The notes under the pieces: model-generated | Told to the model about the DNA's origin: nothing | Seen by the model: only the letters and a program-made list of their open reading frames with translations | The model's database searches: none | Assembly (NCBI GenBank): GCA_009760885.1 | Contig: CM019710.1 | Span: 331,179 to 395,178 of the forward strand | Reading direction: 5' to 3' | DNA: 64,000 nt | From: Achatina immaculata | Lineage: Eukaryota > Mollusca > Gastropoda > Stylommatophora > Achatinidae | Translations under genes and position numbers: made by a program | Shown here: piece after piece, positions 63,751 to 64,000 of the stretch | How the letters are laid out: every line of letters starts with the position of its first letter | Numbering within the stretch: position 1 is the stretch's first letter

Positions 63751-64000
63751 GTTAACTTTCCACTAAAATATCACAGCTACTGTAGTAGTATTATGTGTCC
63801 ATGTGTAAGGAGTGGAAAAATAAGCAAGCAGTGACCCGGTTTTGAATGGAAATCCCCAGGCCTTCGAGTCCGGCGCTGACCAGGTATATAAGACGTGAAG
63901 AGAAAAAAAGGGGGATGAATTGAGCACGTGGAAGTCCAGCGGCAGACGTGGACAAGGAGGGTCATTCGATAGATGGAGGCTGGCGTGTATAGTTTAGTTG
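63751..64000. other. Window-end sequence, unassigned
   Basis: It contains a TATA-like 'ggtatataagacgtgaag' at about 63880-63898. No gene could be placed. If the array is rDNA spacer, this may be more spacer or the flank of the insertion. Confidence 0.35.

Overview
The window is animal (eukaryotic) DNA. It has sparse small exons with GT..AG introns, many non-LTR retrotransposon fragments, tRNA-derived SINEs, MITEs and a minisatellite or microsatellite in nearly every intron. The 5' end of an 18S rRNA gene (59,549-59,973, minus strand) has the feel of a heterobranch gastropod (snail or sea slug). That placement is inference from memory of rRNA and repeat style, not a search result. No bacterial, viral or CRISPR features were seen.

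The main cellular content is a minus-strand cluster of related secreted zinc metalloproteases (reprolysin/M12B, ADAM/ADAMTS-like). I assembled the central gene (called MP-C here) exon by exon from splice sites, reading phase and family motifs. It runs from a signal-peptide exon at 51,690-51,786 to a Thr/Ser-rich tail ending at 21,994 (or 21,710). The order is signal peptide, propeptide with a basic RKKR processing site, catalytic domain with HELGHSLSAVHD and a downstream Met-turn, ADAMTS-type cysteine-rich module, and mucin-like C-terminus, about 610 residues. No disintegrin or thrombospondin repeats were seen. A second paralogue (MP-L) contributes exons 2-4 at 2,085-9,163 and leaves the window on the left. 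A third first exon (MP-R) lies at 58,527-58,620 and is either an alternative first exon of MP-C or the start of a broken paralogue.

Within MP-C a ~4 kb tandem duplication (40,815-45,054 and 45,055-48,863) carries two intact copies of exon 4. The exon is 163 bp, so including both would shift the frame: the copies can only be used mutually exclusively, which would swap a propeptide segment.

Layout: 0-9.2 kb MP-L exons among minisatellites, LINE fragments and a foldback SINE. 9.2-21.7 kb spacer with LINE copies, a long (TAG)n tract, SINEs and the best-preserved LINE (16.9-19.6 kb). 21.7-51.8 kb MP-C. 51.8-58.5 kb repeats, a Tc1-like fragment and MITEs. 58.5-58.6 kb MP-R first exon. 58.8-59.5 kb GC-rich local repeats. 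59.5-60.5 kb truncated 18S with its 5' external transcribed spacer. 60.5-63.5 kb a ~69-unit array of a 43-bp repeat, probably rDNA intergenic-spacer subrepeats. 63.5-64 kb a 25-bp repeat and unassigned sequence.

Six LINE families are recognisable, mostly as 3'-terminal pieces ending in a 'GH(L/V)xRR...GRRxRGRP' tail. I call them I (LETDLP type), II ([17 protein letters not shown] type), III ([13 protein letters not shown] type), IV (GKIEGRRVRGRQ type), V (ENRILRRVFG type) and VI ([13 protein letters not shown] type). Several copies have target-site duplications that reveal nested insertions.
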